Shown: positions 16,859 through 27,300 of the stretch, in pieces | Numbering within the stretch: position 1 is the first letter of the stretch | How the letters are laid out: each line of letters starts with the position of its first letter | Source of the DNA: Flavobacterium branchiarum | GTDB taxonomy: Bacteria; Bacteroidota; Bacteroidia; Flavobacteriales; Flavobacteriaceae | DNA length: 64,000 nt | Assembly: GCF_030409845.1 (NCBI RefSeq) | Contig: NZ_JAUFQQ010000003.1 | Span: forward strand, 1,860,001 to 1,924,000 | Direction: 5' to 3' | The notes under the pieces: model-generated | The model's input: the letters and a program-made list of their open reading frames with translations, nothing else | The model's database searches: none | What the model was told of the DNA's origin: nothing | Made by a program: the position numbers and the translations under genes

Positions 16859-19800
16859 ATGATCAATAACCATTTATTAAAAAAAGGGATAAGAAGTTAT
16901 TTTGTCTGGACCTTTTTTCTGATAATTTTCATGAGCAATCAAATTTTTGCTCAGAATATTACAGTTGAAGGTACTGTTAAAGACGCAACAGGAATGACTT
17001 TACCCGGAGTGAATGTATTAGAAAAAGGGACAAAGAATGGTGTCTCAACTGATTTTGATGGTCATTTCAAGATTAAACTTTCAAATCCAAAAGCGGTATT
17101 GACTTTCTCATTTATGGGATTTAAAACTAAAGAAGTTTCTCCAGCTGGAAAAAATAAAATTGACATTATATTAAATGAGGATGCCAATACATTAAATGAA
17201 GTTGTTGTAGTTGGATACGGTACAGTTAAAAAAAGTGATTTAACGGGAGCTGTTTCTACTTTATCGGGTAATGATGTTAGAAAAACGCCAATTGCTAATG
17301 TTGCCGAAGCTTTAACGGGTAGAATAGCTGGGGTTCAGGTTGTGTCTTCAGAAGGTTCTCCAGACTCAGACATTAAAATTAGAATTCGTGGAGGTGGTTC
17401 CTTAACTCAAGATAGTTCTCCATTAATAATAGTAGATGGTTTTCCTGTAAATGGGATGAATGATGTTTCTGCATCAGATATAGAGACTATTACAACCTTA
17501 AAAGATGCTTCATCTACGGCTATATATGGATCGAGAGGTGCCAATGGGGTTATTATCATAACAACCAAAGGTGGTAAAGAAGGAAAAATAGCAGTGAACC
17601 TTAATATGTTCTATGGTATGAAAAAAATGGCCAATGAAATTGATGTTCTTGAGCCAGAAGATTTCGTAAAGTGGCAATACGAATACGCTTTGCTTGCAAA
17701 AGGAAATGCAGATTCTTATGAGAAATATTTTGGGGCATGGCAAGATTATGATATTTATAAAGGAATAAAAGGAGATAACTGGCAAAAACAAATTTACGGA
17801 CGTACAGGAGAAGTTCAGAGTCGTGATTTAGGAATACGTGGTGGTTCGGATAAAATTAATTTTAATTTTAATTATGCGCATTACGATGAAAAAACGATAA
17901 TGGTAGGTTCTGATTTTAAAAGAGACAACTTATCGCTTGCATTAAAAAGTAAAGCAAGTGACAAAATTGATTTAGCTTTTACAATGCGTTACTCTAATAC
18001 ACAGGTAAACGGAGGAGGAGCAAATGAGCAAAATGAAGTTTCTTCAAATGACTCAAGATTAAAGCATGCTGTGGGGTATTCACCACTTCCAATGCCTGGC
18101 TTAACAACAGATGATACAGACGAAGCAGTATCGGGTTATCTTGTAAATCCTTTTGTAGCTGTAGCCGATAATGATCGCCAGCAGTTTAGAAAAAACTTTA
18201 ATATGTTGGGGAGTTTTTCATGGAAACTGACTGATAAATTGGTGTTTAAAACAGATTTTGGATTAGATAATTATAACTATTTAGATAATCGTTTTTACGG
18301 ACGTTCAACGTATTACGTTGCAAATAAACCAGCGGCTACACTTCAAGGAATGCCAGCACTTACAATGAGTGATCGTAAAGATGTTCGTTTTAGAAATTCA
18401 AATACGTTAAATTATGATTTCAAAAAGTCATTAGGAGAAAATCATAATTTAAAAATCCTTGTAGGTGAAGAATCGATAAACTACCAAAGAAATGATGTAA
18501 ATACAGTTTTACAAGGTTTTCCTAAATTTTTCGATTTCGATCAAGCAAAAAAACTGACTTCACAGGCTAAACCATTCTCAGTTGATAATTATTATTTTGC
18601 AGATGATAAATTACTTTCATTCTTTGGACGTATAAATTATGATTATAAAGACCGTTATCTTTTTACAGCAACCTATCGTGCTGATGGTTCTAGTAAATTT
18701 GCAAAAGGTAATAAATGGGGATATTTCCCAGCAGCGGCAGTAGCTTGGAAAATGTCTGAAGAAAGCTTTCTAAAAGAGGTATCTTGGATAGACTTACTTA
18801 AACTTAGATTGAGTTATGGTGAGGCAGGGAATAATAATATTCCAACGGGACAAACCGTACAAATTTTAGAATCAACAACGTCATCTTGGATAAATGGTTC
18901 TGACAATTACTTGGCTTCACCTAATATTTTAACGAACCCAGACTTAAAATGGGAGACAACGGTAACTCAAAATATAGGACTTGATTTTGACTTTTTCAAA
19001 AGCCGTATAAATGGTTCATTTGAAGTTTATAAAAATGTAACAAAAGATCTTTTATTAAATTTCCTTATACCAGGATCAGGTTATGCGAGTCAATTTAGAA
19101 ATATGGGAGAAACTCAAAACACAGGTTTTGAGGCTACTTTAAATGTAATAGCAATTCAAAAAAAGGATTATGGTTTAAATTTCTCATTTAATATTGGTGT
19201 AAATAAAAATCGTATTAACTCACTTGGAGTAATGGATAGTTTTAATCAGTCAAGTACTTGGAATTCAGCTATTGATGGGGATTATTTAGTAAAAGAGGGA
19301 GGGTCTATAGGTGCAATGTATGGCTTTAAAAACGATGGTCGTTATGAAGTATCTGATTTTGATTTTGATGGAACCAAATACACTTTAAAAGAAGGAGTAG
19401 TTAATAGTTCAGGAATTGTTGGAACAGTTCAGCCAGGAACAATGAAGCTTAAGGATATAAATGGAGATAAAGTAGTGACTGTAGCCGATCGTACTATAAT
19501 TGGTGATTCTAACCCAAAATTTAGTGGAGGTTTTGTAATTAATGGTAATGCATATGGTTTTGATCTTTCAGCTTCGTTTAATTATAGTGTAGGTAATGAT
19601 GTTTATAACGCAAATAAAATTGAGTTTACTACTTCTACGCCAACTGGGCAATATAGAAATTTAAGTACAGAAATGGCTGATGGTTCAAGATGGACAAATC
19701 TAAATCCTTCTACAGGACAATTGGTGACTGATCCTACAGAGTTAACTGCTCTTAATGCAAATACAACAATGTGGTCACCGTATATGAATCGTTATGTTTT

Positions 19801-20068
19801 TAGCGATTGGGCAGTTGAAGACGGCTCTTTTTTAAGACTTAATACACTTACATTAGGATACACATCTCCAAATTCACTTATTTCAGCACTGGGAGTTTCA
19901 AAATTAAGATTTTACCTAACTGCTACCAATGTTTTTCTACTTACAAACTATTCAGGACCAGATCCAGAGGTTTCAACAAGAAGAAAAACACCATTAACTC
20001 CAGGTGTCGATCATTCAGCGTTTCCACGTAGCAGACAATTAGTTTTTGGTTTAAATCTTAATTTTTAA
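16859..20068 (+). CDS. SusC-like TonB-dependent outer-membrane transporter (first pair)
   Basis: This 1069-residue SusC/RagA-type beta-barrel imports oligosaccharides across the outer membrane. A signal peptide ends near IFAQ (about 31). A carboxypeptidase-regulatory-like domain (about 34-115) is followed by the SusC signature LNEVVVVGYGTVKKSDLTGA, then the plug and barrel, ending in an aromatic C-terminal strand (LVFGLNLNF). It follows the GH28 gene by 36 bases and is followed by its SusD partner after 18 bases. Pectic galacturonan oligomers are the likely cargo, from context. Confidence 0.95.
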   Translation: MINNHLLKKGIRSYFVWTFFLIIFMSNQIFAQNITVEGTVKDATGMTLPGVNVLEKGTKNGVSTDFDGHFKIKLSNPKAVLTFSFMGFKTKEVSPAGKNKIDIILNEDANTLNEVVVVGYGTVKKSDLTGAVSTLSGNDVRKTPIANVAEALTGRIAGVQVVSSEGSPDSDIKIRIRGGGSLTQDSSPLIIVDGFPVNGMNDVSASDIETITTLKDASSTAIYGSRGANGVIIITTKGGKEGKIAVNLNMFYGMKKMANEIDVLEPEDFVKWQYEYALLAKGNADSYEKYFGAWQDYDIYKGIKGDNWQKQIYGRTGEVQSRDLGIRGGSDKINFNFNYAHYDEKTIMVGSDFKRDNLSLALKSKASDKIDLAFTMRYSNTQVNGGGANEQNEVSSNDSRLKHAVGYSPLPMPGLTTDDTDEAVSGYLVNPFVAVADNDRQQFRKNFNMLGSFSWKLTDKLVFKTDFGLDNYNYLDNRFYGRSTYYVANKPAATLQGMPALTMSDRKDVRFRNSNTLNYDFKKSLGENHNLKILVGEESINYQRNDVNTVLQGFPKFFDFDQAKKLTSQAKPFSVDNYYFADDKLLSFFGRINYDYKDRYLFTATYRADGSSKFAKGNKWGYFPAAAVAWKMSEESFLKEVSWIDLLKLRLSYGEAGNNNIPTGQTVQILESTTSSWINGSDNYLASPNILTNPDLKWETTVTQNIGLDFDFFKSRINGSFEVYKNVTKDLLLNFLIPGSGYASQFRNMGETQNTGFEATLNVIAIQKKDYGLNFSFNIGVNKNRINSLGVMDSFNQSSTWNSAIDGDYLVKEGGSIGAMYGFKNDGRYEVSDFDFDGTKYTLKEGVVNSSGIVGTVQPGTMKLKDINGDKVVTVADRTIIGDSNPKFSGGFVINGNAYGFDLSASFNYSVGNDVYNANKIEFTTSTPTGQYRNLSTEMADGSRWTNLNPSTGQLVTDPTELTALNANTTMWSPYMNRYVFSDWAVEDGSFLRLNTLTLGYTSPNSLISALGVSKLRFYLTATNVFLLTNYSGPDPEVSTRRKTPLTPGVDHSAFPRSRQLVFGLNLNF

Positions 20069-20086
20069 TTTAACACGTATCAAAAG

Positions 20087-21898
20087 ATGAAATATAAAAT
20101 AATAATGGCAGGATTGATTTTAGCAAGTCTTTTTAGTTCTTGTCAGGAATTTACAGATGAAGGATTAGATGCACCTGGAATATCGACATTGGAAGAAGCG
20201 GAAGTTTTTTCTAATGAAGGTTTAACTAAAAGTGCGGTAGATGGAATTAAAATTCCATTTGCTGATACTAATGGACATAGGGGGCGCTTTCTTCCTTTTT
20301 ATGGTTTTAATACTGATGTTGAATGGTATAATGCTTCAGAATCAACTTCTGATGATAAGCCGGGTTTAAGTATTTATGATGCAAAGCCAAATAACAGTCA
20401 AATGAGTATTGCGCTGACTGATGGAGGTGGAGGTAATCCGTGGACCTCAATGTATACGGGTATTGAACGTGCGAATATTTGCATACGCGGAATTCGTAAA
20501 TATGGTGATCCAAAACCAGGATCTGAATTTGGATATTTGTTAGGAGAAGCGCTGACTTTACGTGCAGTTTATTATGCAGATTTACTTAAAGCTCATGGTG
20601 ATGTTCCTGCTCGTTTTGAACCTGTAAATAGTGAGACGTTATACTTACCAAAATCAAGTCGTGATGTTATATACAAGCAACTTATTCAAGATTTAGGTGA
20701 AGCGGCGACGCTAGTACCTTGGCCAAACGAAAGTGCAGCAACTAATAGTGTGGAGCGTATTAATAAAGCTTTTGTAAAAGGACTCCGCGCTCGTTTAGCG
20801 TTGGTAGCAAGTGGATTTCAGCAATATCCTGATGGTGTTCGTAGAAGTAATGACACAGAGCTTTCGGTAGAAAAAATGTATAAATTGGCATTAGACGAAT
20901 CCCGTTCAGTAATCTTGAGTGGTAAAGCTATTTTGGAACCGTCATTTGAAACTTTCTGGAGAAAATACAACCAAGAAGTTATTACAGCAGGAGGTGAGTC
21001 ACTTTGGGAAATCCCTTTTGCAGATGGTAGAGGTAGAATGTTGTATAGTTTTGCTGTAAAGCATACAGATAGCGATCAGTTTCATAAAAACGGAGCTAAT
21101 CGTGGAGGAACTGCAGGACCACTTCCTTTTATTTTCTATGATTACGATAAAGCAGATACTCGTAGAGATGTTACCTGTGTGCCTTATATATATGGTAAGC
21201 CTGTAAATGGAATTGCTAAGCAAGAATTGGCAGCATTAAATAAATGGTGTTTTGGAAAATACCGTTATGAATGGATGAAACGTTTAGTTACTTCTACTAA
21301 TGACGATGGAGTAAACAAGATTTATATGCGATATGCAGAAGTACTTTTAATTGCAGCTGAAACCGCTAATGAATTAGAAGGCCCTGCAGCCGCTGCACCT
21401 TACCTAAAAGAAATTCGTAGAAGAGCTTTTACACCAGCTGATCAAGCTCAAAAAGTAGATAATTATGTGAATAATTTAGGTGGTAAAACAGCAATGTTTA
21501 ATGCTATTGTAGAGGAGAATAAATATGAGTTTACAGGTGAAATGGAACGTAAACAAGCTCTTATTCGTTGGAATTTACTTAAAGTAAAATTAGATGAAGC
21601 AAAGCAAAAAATGTTTGATTTACAAAAACATACAGGGGAGTATGCAGATGTGCCTACAACTTTGTATTATAAATATAAAGCAGATAATGTTAGTTTAGAA
21701 ATTTACGGACTAAATCGTGGAGAAAATGTAAATCCAGGAGCAGATTATACCTCTTTTGCTTGGAATGTACTTACAGATAGCAAGATAAATTCAATTTATA
21801 AAGTTGGAATCGATCCAAATACGAGACAATTTTGGCCGATATGGCAAATGATTCTAGAAGGAAGTAACGGGAAATTGTTCAATGATTACGGCTATTAA
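20087..21898 (+). CDS. SusD/RagB-like surface glycan-binding lipoprotein (first pair)
   Basis: The 603-residue product has a lipoprotein signal peptide (LASLFSSCQE, Cys about 19) and the helical SusD/RagB fold, with TPR-like stretches such as LGEALTLRAVYYADLLKAHG and the C-terminal SusD segment near MRYAEVLLIAAETANE. SusD proteins cap the SusC barrel and bind the incoming glycan at the cell surface. It directly follows susC1. Confidence 0.93.
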   Translation: MKYKIIMAGLILASLFSSCQEFTDEGLDAPGISTLEEAEVFSNEGLTKSAVDGIKIPFADTNGHRGRFLPFYGFNTDVEWYNASESTSDDKPGLSIYDAKPNNSQMSIALTDGGGGNPWTSMYTGIERANICIRGIRKYGDPKPGSEFGYLLGEALTLRAVYYADLLKAHGDVPARFEPVNSETLYLPKSSRDVIYKQLIQDLGEAATLVPWPNESAATNSVERINKAFVKGLRARLALVASGFQQYPDGVRRSNDTELSVEKMYKLALDESRSVILSGKAILEPSFETFWRKYNQEVITAGGESLWEIPFADGRGRMLYSFAVKHTDSDQFHKNGANRGGTAGPLPFIFYDYDKADTRRDVTCVPYIYGKPVNGIAKQELAALNKWCFGKYRYEWMKRLVTSTNDDGVNKIYMRYAEVLLIAAETANELEGPAAAAPYLKEIRRRAFTPADQAQKVDNYVNNLGGKTAMFNAIVEENKYEFTGEMERKQALIRWNLLKVKLDEAKQKMFDLQKHTGEYADVPTTLYYKYKADNVSLEIYGLNRGENVNPGADYTSFAWNVLTDSKINSIYKVGIDPNTRQFWPIWQMILEGSNGKLFNDYGY

Positions 21899-21927
21899 TA
21901 GGTACTAAAAACTAATTATAAATTATT

Positions 21928-23490
21928 ATGTTTATGAAAATAAAATATTTACTAAAAGGATTAATAGCCTCATTGTTACTTACTGTTGCTGTTTCTAGCT
22001 GTGAAAGTTATAATGAAGGATTGCTAGGCGGAATAGGAGCAATGAGAGAATTTTCTCCTATTGGGATTACAGCGTCTATTAAAAACCAAACATTTGTTGA
22101 GCTAAATTGGACAGTAAACGAAAGTGCAGATCATTATGTTGTAGAATTTAGTGCAGATGATCCTGACTTTAAAACTATTTATAAAACTGTAAAAGTTAGT
22201 CCTAAAGAATTACCTATCAGAGTACAATTAGAAGGAGAAACGGTTTATTCAATACGATTAAAAGCAGTAAGCACTACAGGATTAGAAGATTCTAAATGGA
22301 CAATTACTAAAGCAACAACTTTATCAGAACAACTATTTTTAGCTAGTCAAGAGGAAGATATTGAATCAAATAAAGTTACTTTAAGATGGACAGCGAGCAG
22401 TAATGTAACTCAAATTGTTGTAAATCCGGGAGCGATTAAACACAATATTACGCCTGAGGAAAAGATAAAAGGAATAGCAGTAATAGGAGGATTGAAAGGA
22501 GAAACGCTTTATACAGCAGAGTTGTTTAATGGAGCTAAAAAAAGAGGTTACTTTACTTTTACCACAGGAATCGATATTGGAACTGGAATATTGGTAAAAC
22601 CAGAAGATGATTTAAGTGCAAAAATTGCCGATGCTGCTCCTGGGGCAGTATTAGTATTGATGCCAGGTGATTACACAGTTTTTAAAGGAACAATAGCTAT
22701 AAATAAACCGATTACAATTAGAGGTTTATATAGTTTTAAGAAACCGTTGTTGCATGTAAATTTCAATTTAGGCAATGGATCATCAATGTTGAGTTTAATC
22801 GATTTAGATTTAAATGGTGATAAATCACTATCAGATCTAGTTAAATATAATGAAGCGAATGTAACTTATGGGCCACTTTTGATAAGCGGATGTGTAATTC
22901 ATGATTTTGTAAAGTCATTGATTTCTTCAAGTTTAGCGAATACAAAGGTTACTTCTGCAACAGTAGAGAATTCTATTGTCACAAATGTATTAACTACAGG
23001 AGGTGATTTTATTGATTTTAGAGTTGCACATATTGGACAGATTACACTTAAAAACAGTACGTTTAATAACTGTGCATCTGGACGTGATTTTATTCGTATC
23101 GATAATGCCACTGGATTAACAGGAACAGGCTTAACAACTAATATTTTAATTGATGGTTGTACGATTTACAACAAGTTTATGACACTCTCGAATAGAATGT
23201 TATATGTGCGTTTTGTTTCTAACGCAACAACTATTCGAAATACATTATTTGGACAAACAGCTGCGATTTATGCTAATCAAGCAGCAACAGTTGCTCCAAC
23301 ATTTGTAAACAATAATTATTTTAATTCGGGAGCACTTTACGCTACAGCAGCAACTCCTATAAAATTTGATAATTCGACTAGTTATTCAACATTAGATCCT
23401 AAGTTTACAAATGCTACAGATGGTGATTTTACTATAGGAAATCAAACAATAAAAGAAAACAATATTGGAGACCCTCGCTGGTTCAAATAA
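21928..23490 (+). CDS. DUF5123/DUF4957-type surface lipoprotein with fibronectin III and beta-helix regions
   Basis: The 520-residue product begins with a lipoprotein signal (LTVAVSSCES, Cys about 25). A fibronectin type III-like region (about 42-130) is followed by a second beta-sandwich-like part and, from about 220, by repeating strand-turn units (ITIRGLYSF, LLISGC, SATVENSIVTNV, NILIDGCTIYN) typical of a right-handed beta-helix. Proteins of this kind follow SusCD pairs in pectin loci of Bacteroidota. A surface pectin-binding or lyase-like role is inferred; no catalytic set of a known PL family was recognised. It ends the first operon, before a strong terminator. Confidence 0.75.
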   Translation: MFMKIKYLLKGLIASLLLTVAVSSCESYNEGLLGGIGAMREFSPIGITASIKNQTFVELNWTVNESADHYVVEFSADDPDFKTIYKTVKVSPKELPIRVQLEGETVYSIRLKAVSTTGLEDSKWTITKATTLSEQLFLASQEEDIESNKVTLRWTASSNVTQIVVNPGAIKHNITPEEKIKGIAVIGGLKGETLYTAELFNGAKKRGYFTFTTGIDIGTGILVKPEDDLSAKIADAAPGAVLVLMPGDYTVFKGTIAINKPITIRGLYSFKKPLLHVNFNLGNGSSMLSLIDLDLNGDKSLSDLVKYNEANVTYGPLLISGCVIHDFVKSLISSSLANTKVTSATVENSIVTNVLTTGGDFIDFRVAHIGQITLKNSTFNNCASGRDFIRIDNATGLTGTGLTTNILIDGCTIYNKFMTLSNRMLYVRFVSNATTIRNTLFGQTAAIYANQAATVAPTFVNNNYFNSGALYATAATPIKFDNSTSYSTLDPKFTNATDGDFTIGNQTIKENNIGDPRWFK

Positions 23491-23517
23491 AGTTATCACA
23501 ATAGATTAAATTTAAAT

Positions 23518-23551
23518 GAGGTGTGCAATTTTTTGCATGCCTCTTTTTTTT
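23518..23551 (+). terminator. rho-independent terminator after the first susCD operon
   Basis: An 11-base-pair stem (GAGGTGTGCAA with TTGCATGCCTC, two G-U pairs) and a TTTT loop are followed by eight T residues. It lies 28 bases after the stop codon. Confidence 0.85.
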
Positions 23552-23563
23552 AAACTACTTAGT

Positions 23564-23868
23564 TTATTAGACATTGTTAGACATTCTTAGATTTTTATTG
23601 TTGAGTTTACAGTCTCAGTTTACAGTATTCAGTCTCAGTTTTCAGTTTAGCTTTGCGAACCTTGCGAAAATCTTTGCGGACTTTGCGGTTATTTTTCCAG
23701 TCTCAGTCTCAGTCTCAGTCTCAGTCTCAGTTTACAGTTTACAGTTTACAGTTTAGCCTTGTGCACCTTGCGAAAACCTTTGCGGACTTTGCGGTTATTT
23801 TTCCAGTGTCAGTTTTCCCTTTCTTAGAACCTTAGCGTCTCAGTACCTCAGTGCTTTTGCTACTTAAA
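23564..23868. repeat. composite intergenic repeat, reverse orientation
   Basis: Read on the plus strand the order is: TTAGACAT words (23572-23595), CAGTCTCAGTTT words (23608-23647), a GCAAAG module in reverse complement (23648-23696), five TCTCAG units and three TTTACAG units (23697-23757), a second GCAAAG module (23754-23800), and a CTTAG/CTCAGTACCTCAG stretch (23821-23855). The 58-base GCAAAG-containing unit is a direct duplicate. This is the reverse complement order of the blocks at 34.5 and 36.2 kb. It explains the short open frames here. The remaining part of the 863-base gap is promoter region. Confidence 0.8.
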
Positions 23869-23871
23869 AAA

Positions 23872-23885
23872 TGTTATCGATTACT
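23872..23885. promoter_or_regulatory. distal LacI-type operator TGTTATCGATTACT
   Basis: This is identical to the site at 15163 and lies 164 bases upstream of the perfect operator at 24036. It starts directly after the composite repeat ends. Confidence 0.65.
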
Positions 23886-24003
23886 ATAATTCTAATTTTT
23901 ACAAAACTGTAAGGTATTATAATAATTAATTATCAGTTTTTTTATACTTAATGTAATTTTATCCCTGTATATAAACTAAATATGTATTTTTTATTTAATT
24001 TTA

Positions 24004-24035
24004 TTTGGCTCATTGAAACAAATTTTATACTTTCG
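24004..24035 (+). promoter_or_regulatory. promoter of the susC2 operon
   Basis: TTTG at 24004-24007, a 20-base spacer, and TACTTTCG at 24028-24035, with the operator at the next base. The surrounding sequence is homologous to the 15.3-kb promoter (shared TATTTGGC, TTTCGTG and a TTTTTTTA-ACT stretch), so one promoter region is probably a copy of the other. Confidence 0.7.
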
Positions 24036-24049
24036 TGTAATCGATTACA
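24036..24049. promoter_or_regulatory. LacI-type operator TGTAATCGATTACA (perfect palindrome)
   Basis: A perfect 14-base palindrome at the predicted start point of the second operon. The leader from here to the susC2 ATG at 24354 is about 310 bases, far longer than at the first operon, and shows no open frame or clear hairpin. Confidence 0.8.
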
Positions 24050-24353
24050 AAATTGTTGTTTTTTAATATAATAATTGATGTAGATGATTGTAAATAAGAT
24101 TATAACATCTTAAATGGTTGCCGTTTTAATGTGATTATAATGTTGGTTTTTTTATATAGAAAATAGGTTCGCTCTATTACAGAAACCAAACGATTGAAAA
24201 GAGGGATTGATCGCAAGAAAATAGATTAGGATTATTTACTAAAGAATAGTAAAAGCATACGTTTTATAAATACCTATCAATATAAATAATAGAAGTAAAG
24301 TCAATTAGGAGTTAAGAGATATTACCAATTAACCAAACCATTAAAACCAAACT

Positions 24354-27300
24354 ATGAACATTAAACAATTATCAAAGAAAAAAATAAAATACAATCTTGT
24401 ATTTTTATTTTTCCTGAATTTACTGTTGAGCAACACAATTAATGCTCAATCGACTGTAATAGAAGGGAAAGTGACCGATGCCGCTGGATTATCCCTACCA
24501 GGAGTGAATATTTTAGAAAAAGGAACTAAAAATGGAGCCTCGACAGATTTTGAAGGAAGTTTTAAAATAAATGTTAGCAGTAGCAAAGCAATCTTAGTAT
24601 TTAGTTATCTAGGGTTTCAGAATCAAGAAGTTAGCGTAGCAGGAAAATCAAGAATCAATATAAGTCTTATTGAAGATACTAATTCTCTTAAAGAAGTAGT
24701 GGTTGTGGGATACGGAACTGTTAAGAAATCGGATGTTACTGGAGCAGTAAATACATTGACTTCTGCAAAAATAACCGAGAGAAATGTTACCAATCCTATG
24801 GAAGCAATTCAAGGAAGTATCGCTGGAGTTCAGGTAACTTCTAACTCTGGACGTATTGGCGATGGTTTTAATGTTATTATCAGAGGAGCAAACTCCATTA
24901 ATAAAGACGGTTCAAAACCCCTATTTGTGGTAGACGGAGTTCCTACAGATAATATTGACTTTTTAAACCCACAAGACATTGCTAGAATGGATGTGCTTAA
25001 AGATGCTTCTTCGGCGGCAATTTATGGTTCAAGAGGAGGAAGCGGTGTTATTATAGTTACCACAAAAAGTGGTACAAATGCTAAGGCAGGAGTTACCGTA
25101 ACTTTTGATAGCTCTTATGGTAACAAACAAGCAGTAAGATTACCAAGATTGATGAGTCCAGATAAATGGTGGTATTACCATCAATCAGCATTTTTGGCAA
25201 CTACAATATCGGGTACCAACCCTACATATATGGATATAGATCCAACAGAATTAAATGCAGCAGTTGGACAATCAGGTACAAATGGAGTTTTGTTTAATAG
25301 AGTAGCTAATAACCAAAGTTATAACTGGCAAGATGCTGTACTTAAAGGAGGTATGACACAAAATAACTATTTTACAGTTTCTGGTCGTGCTGATAATGGA
25401 TTGTCTTATAACATAGGTTTAGGTTTGCAAAAAGAAACTGGAGTTATTGATAATGAAGGGATTGATAAATACACTTTTAAAGCAGGTTTGAATCATAAAA
25501 TAAATGACAAAATTTCATTTGGAGTAAATCTTACTCTTTCAAAAACAGATGAGCAATTAGGAAGTGGTACTGCTATGCAAGAAGCTTTTAGACAAAATCC
25601 TTATACTTCGCCATGGGCAATTGATGCACAAGGAAATGAAATAATCGGCACATACGCGCAACAACCGGGTACATTAAGATATCCAAATGGAGTGCTTGGA
25701 ATAAACAAAACAGGTTCATACAATCCACTTTTAGAAATTGCAAATTCGAGTGATGAAGTAAGCAGATGGACAACTATTGGGAATATATTTGCGGAATATA
25801 AAGCGACTAGTTGGTTGTCATTTAAATCGACTTTTTCGGCAGGTAAAACAGATGCAAGAGAAGGTAGATCTTTAGGAGCACAAACTGATTTTGGACTTAA
25901 AAACAAAAGTTTAGCATCTGGAGACGTAACCAATATGCAAAATTTTAATTATACGTGGGATAACCAGTTTAATATTAATTATACATTAAAAGACGCACAC
26001 GTATTTAGTTTCTTAGGACTTCAAAGTTTCTATTCTAATACCACTGAAACATATTTTTCATCTTCAAGAGAAAATCCTTTCGAAACGGGTTTCAATAACC
26101 TTCCGTCAGGAGCGCAAAACTCTTATACATTAACTCCATCAGGAGGAACAGCTTTAATTCCGTCAGGCGGATTTATTCCTTTCTCTAAAAACACATTAGA
26201 ATCATACGCAGCTCGTTTTAATTATGCTTACAAAGGACGTTATTTATTGACAGCTTCAGTAAGATATGATGGTTCTTCGGTTTTGGCTGATGGAAATAAA
26301 TGGACTGCTTTCCCTTCTGTAGCTTTAGGATGGAATGTTCATGAAGAGGCATTTATGAAAAAACTAAGTTTCATTTCTAATTTTAAATTAAGAGGAAGTG
26401 TTGGTTATACAGGAAATGATAATGTATCACCTTATTCAAGTTTAAGTATTTTAAGAGCACCTACTTATTATGATTTTAATGGTGTAGCAGCTAATGGTTT
26501 TATTTCTCCAACTTTAGCAAATACAGCGCTTACTTGGGAGAAAACAAAAGAGATAAACATAGGATTAGATTTTGGTTTTTTTAATAACAGAATTTCTGGA
26601 AGTGTAGATGTTTATGATCGTTTATCAAAAGATTTGTTATTCCAACAAGCCTTACCATTAGAAATTGGAGTTCCTACAGTTACTTCAAATGTAGGATCTA
26701 TAAGCAATAAAGGAGTAGAGGTTTCTTTGGTAACTAAGAATATCCAAACTAAAGATGTGTCTTGGGAAACTAGTTTTACTTTTACTAAAAACGTAAATGA
26801 ATTAGTTTCTATTTACGGACAAGACAAAGTGGATGATGTTGGGAATAATTTATTTATCGGAGAAAATGTCCATTCTTATTATAACTATGTTTTTGATGGG
26901 GTATGGCAAGAAAACGATAGAGCTTTGGCATTATCCTACGGTCAAAAACCAGGAGAAGCAAGAGTAAAAGACTTAAACAATGATGGTAAAATTGATGCCA
27001 ATAACGATAGAGCTATTTTAGGAAACTATGATCCTAAATGGTCAGGAAGTTTCTCGACTACATTGCGAGTTAAACAATTTGATGTATCAATGTCTTTAAT
27101 CACTAATCAAGGAATGACTGTATTTAGTGGTTTCCATGACAACTTTGCTGATGTTACAGATAGAGGACGTCAAAAGTTAGATTTAGGCAATTGGTATGTT
27201 CCTGAAAATGGAGCTGGAATTCCTGCACAATATTCAAACACAAATCCATTACCAAGAGGAGCTGGAGTTTATTATGATACAAACAATGTTGCTTTCTATA

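Noticed and set aside
23574..23835. Two overlapping 60-codon open frames
   Set aside because: They read through the TCTCAG and TTTACAG repeats and give periodic SVSVSV or SQSQSQ peptides.
24050..24353. Long susC2 leader as a riboswitch candidate
   Set aside because: No conserved aptamer-like core, paired region or terminator/antiterminator pair was recognised by eye; a covariance search would be needed to say more.
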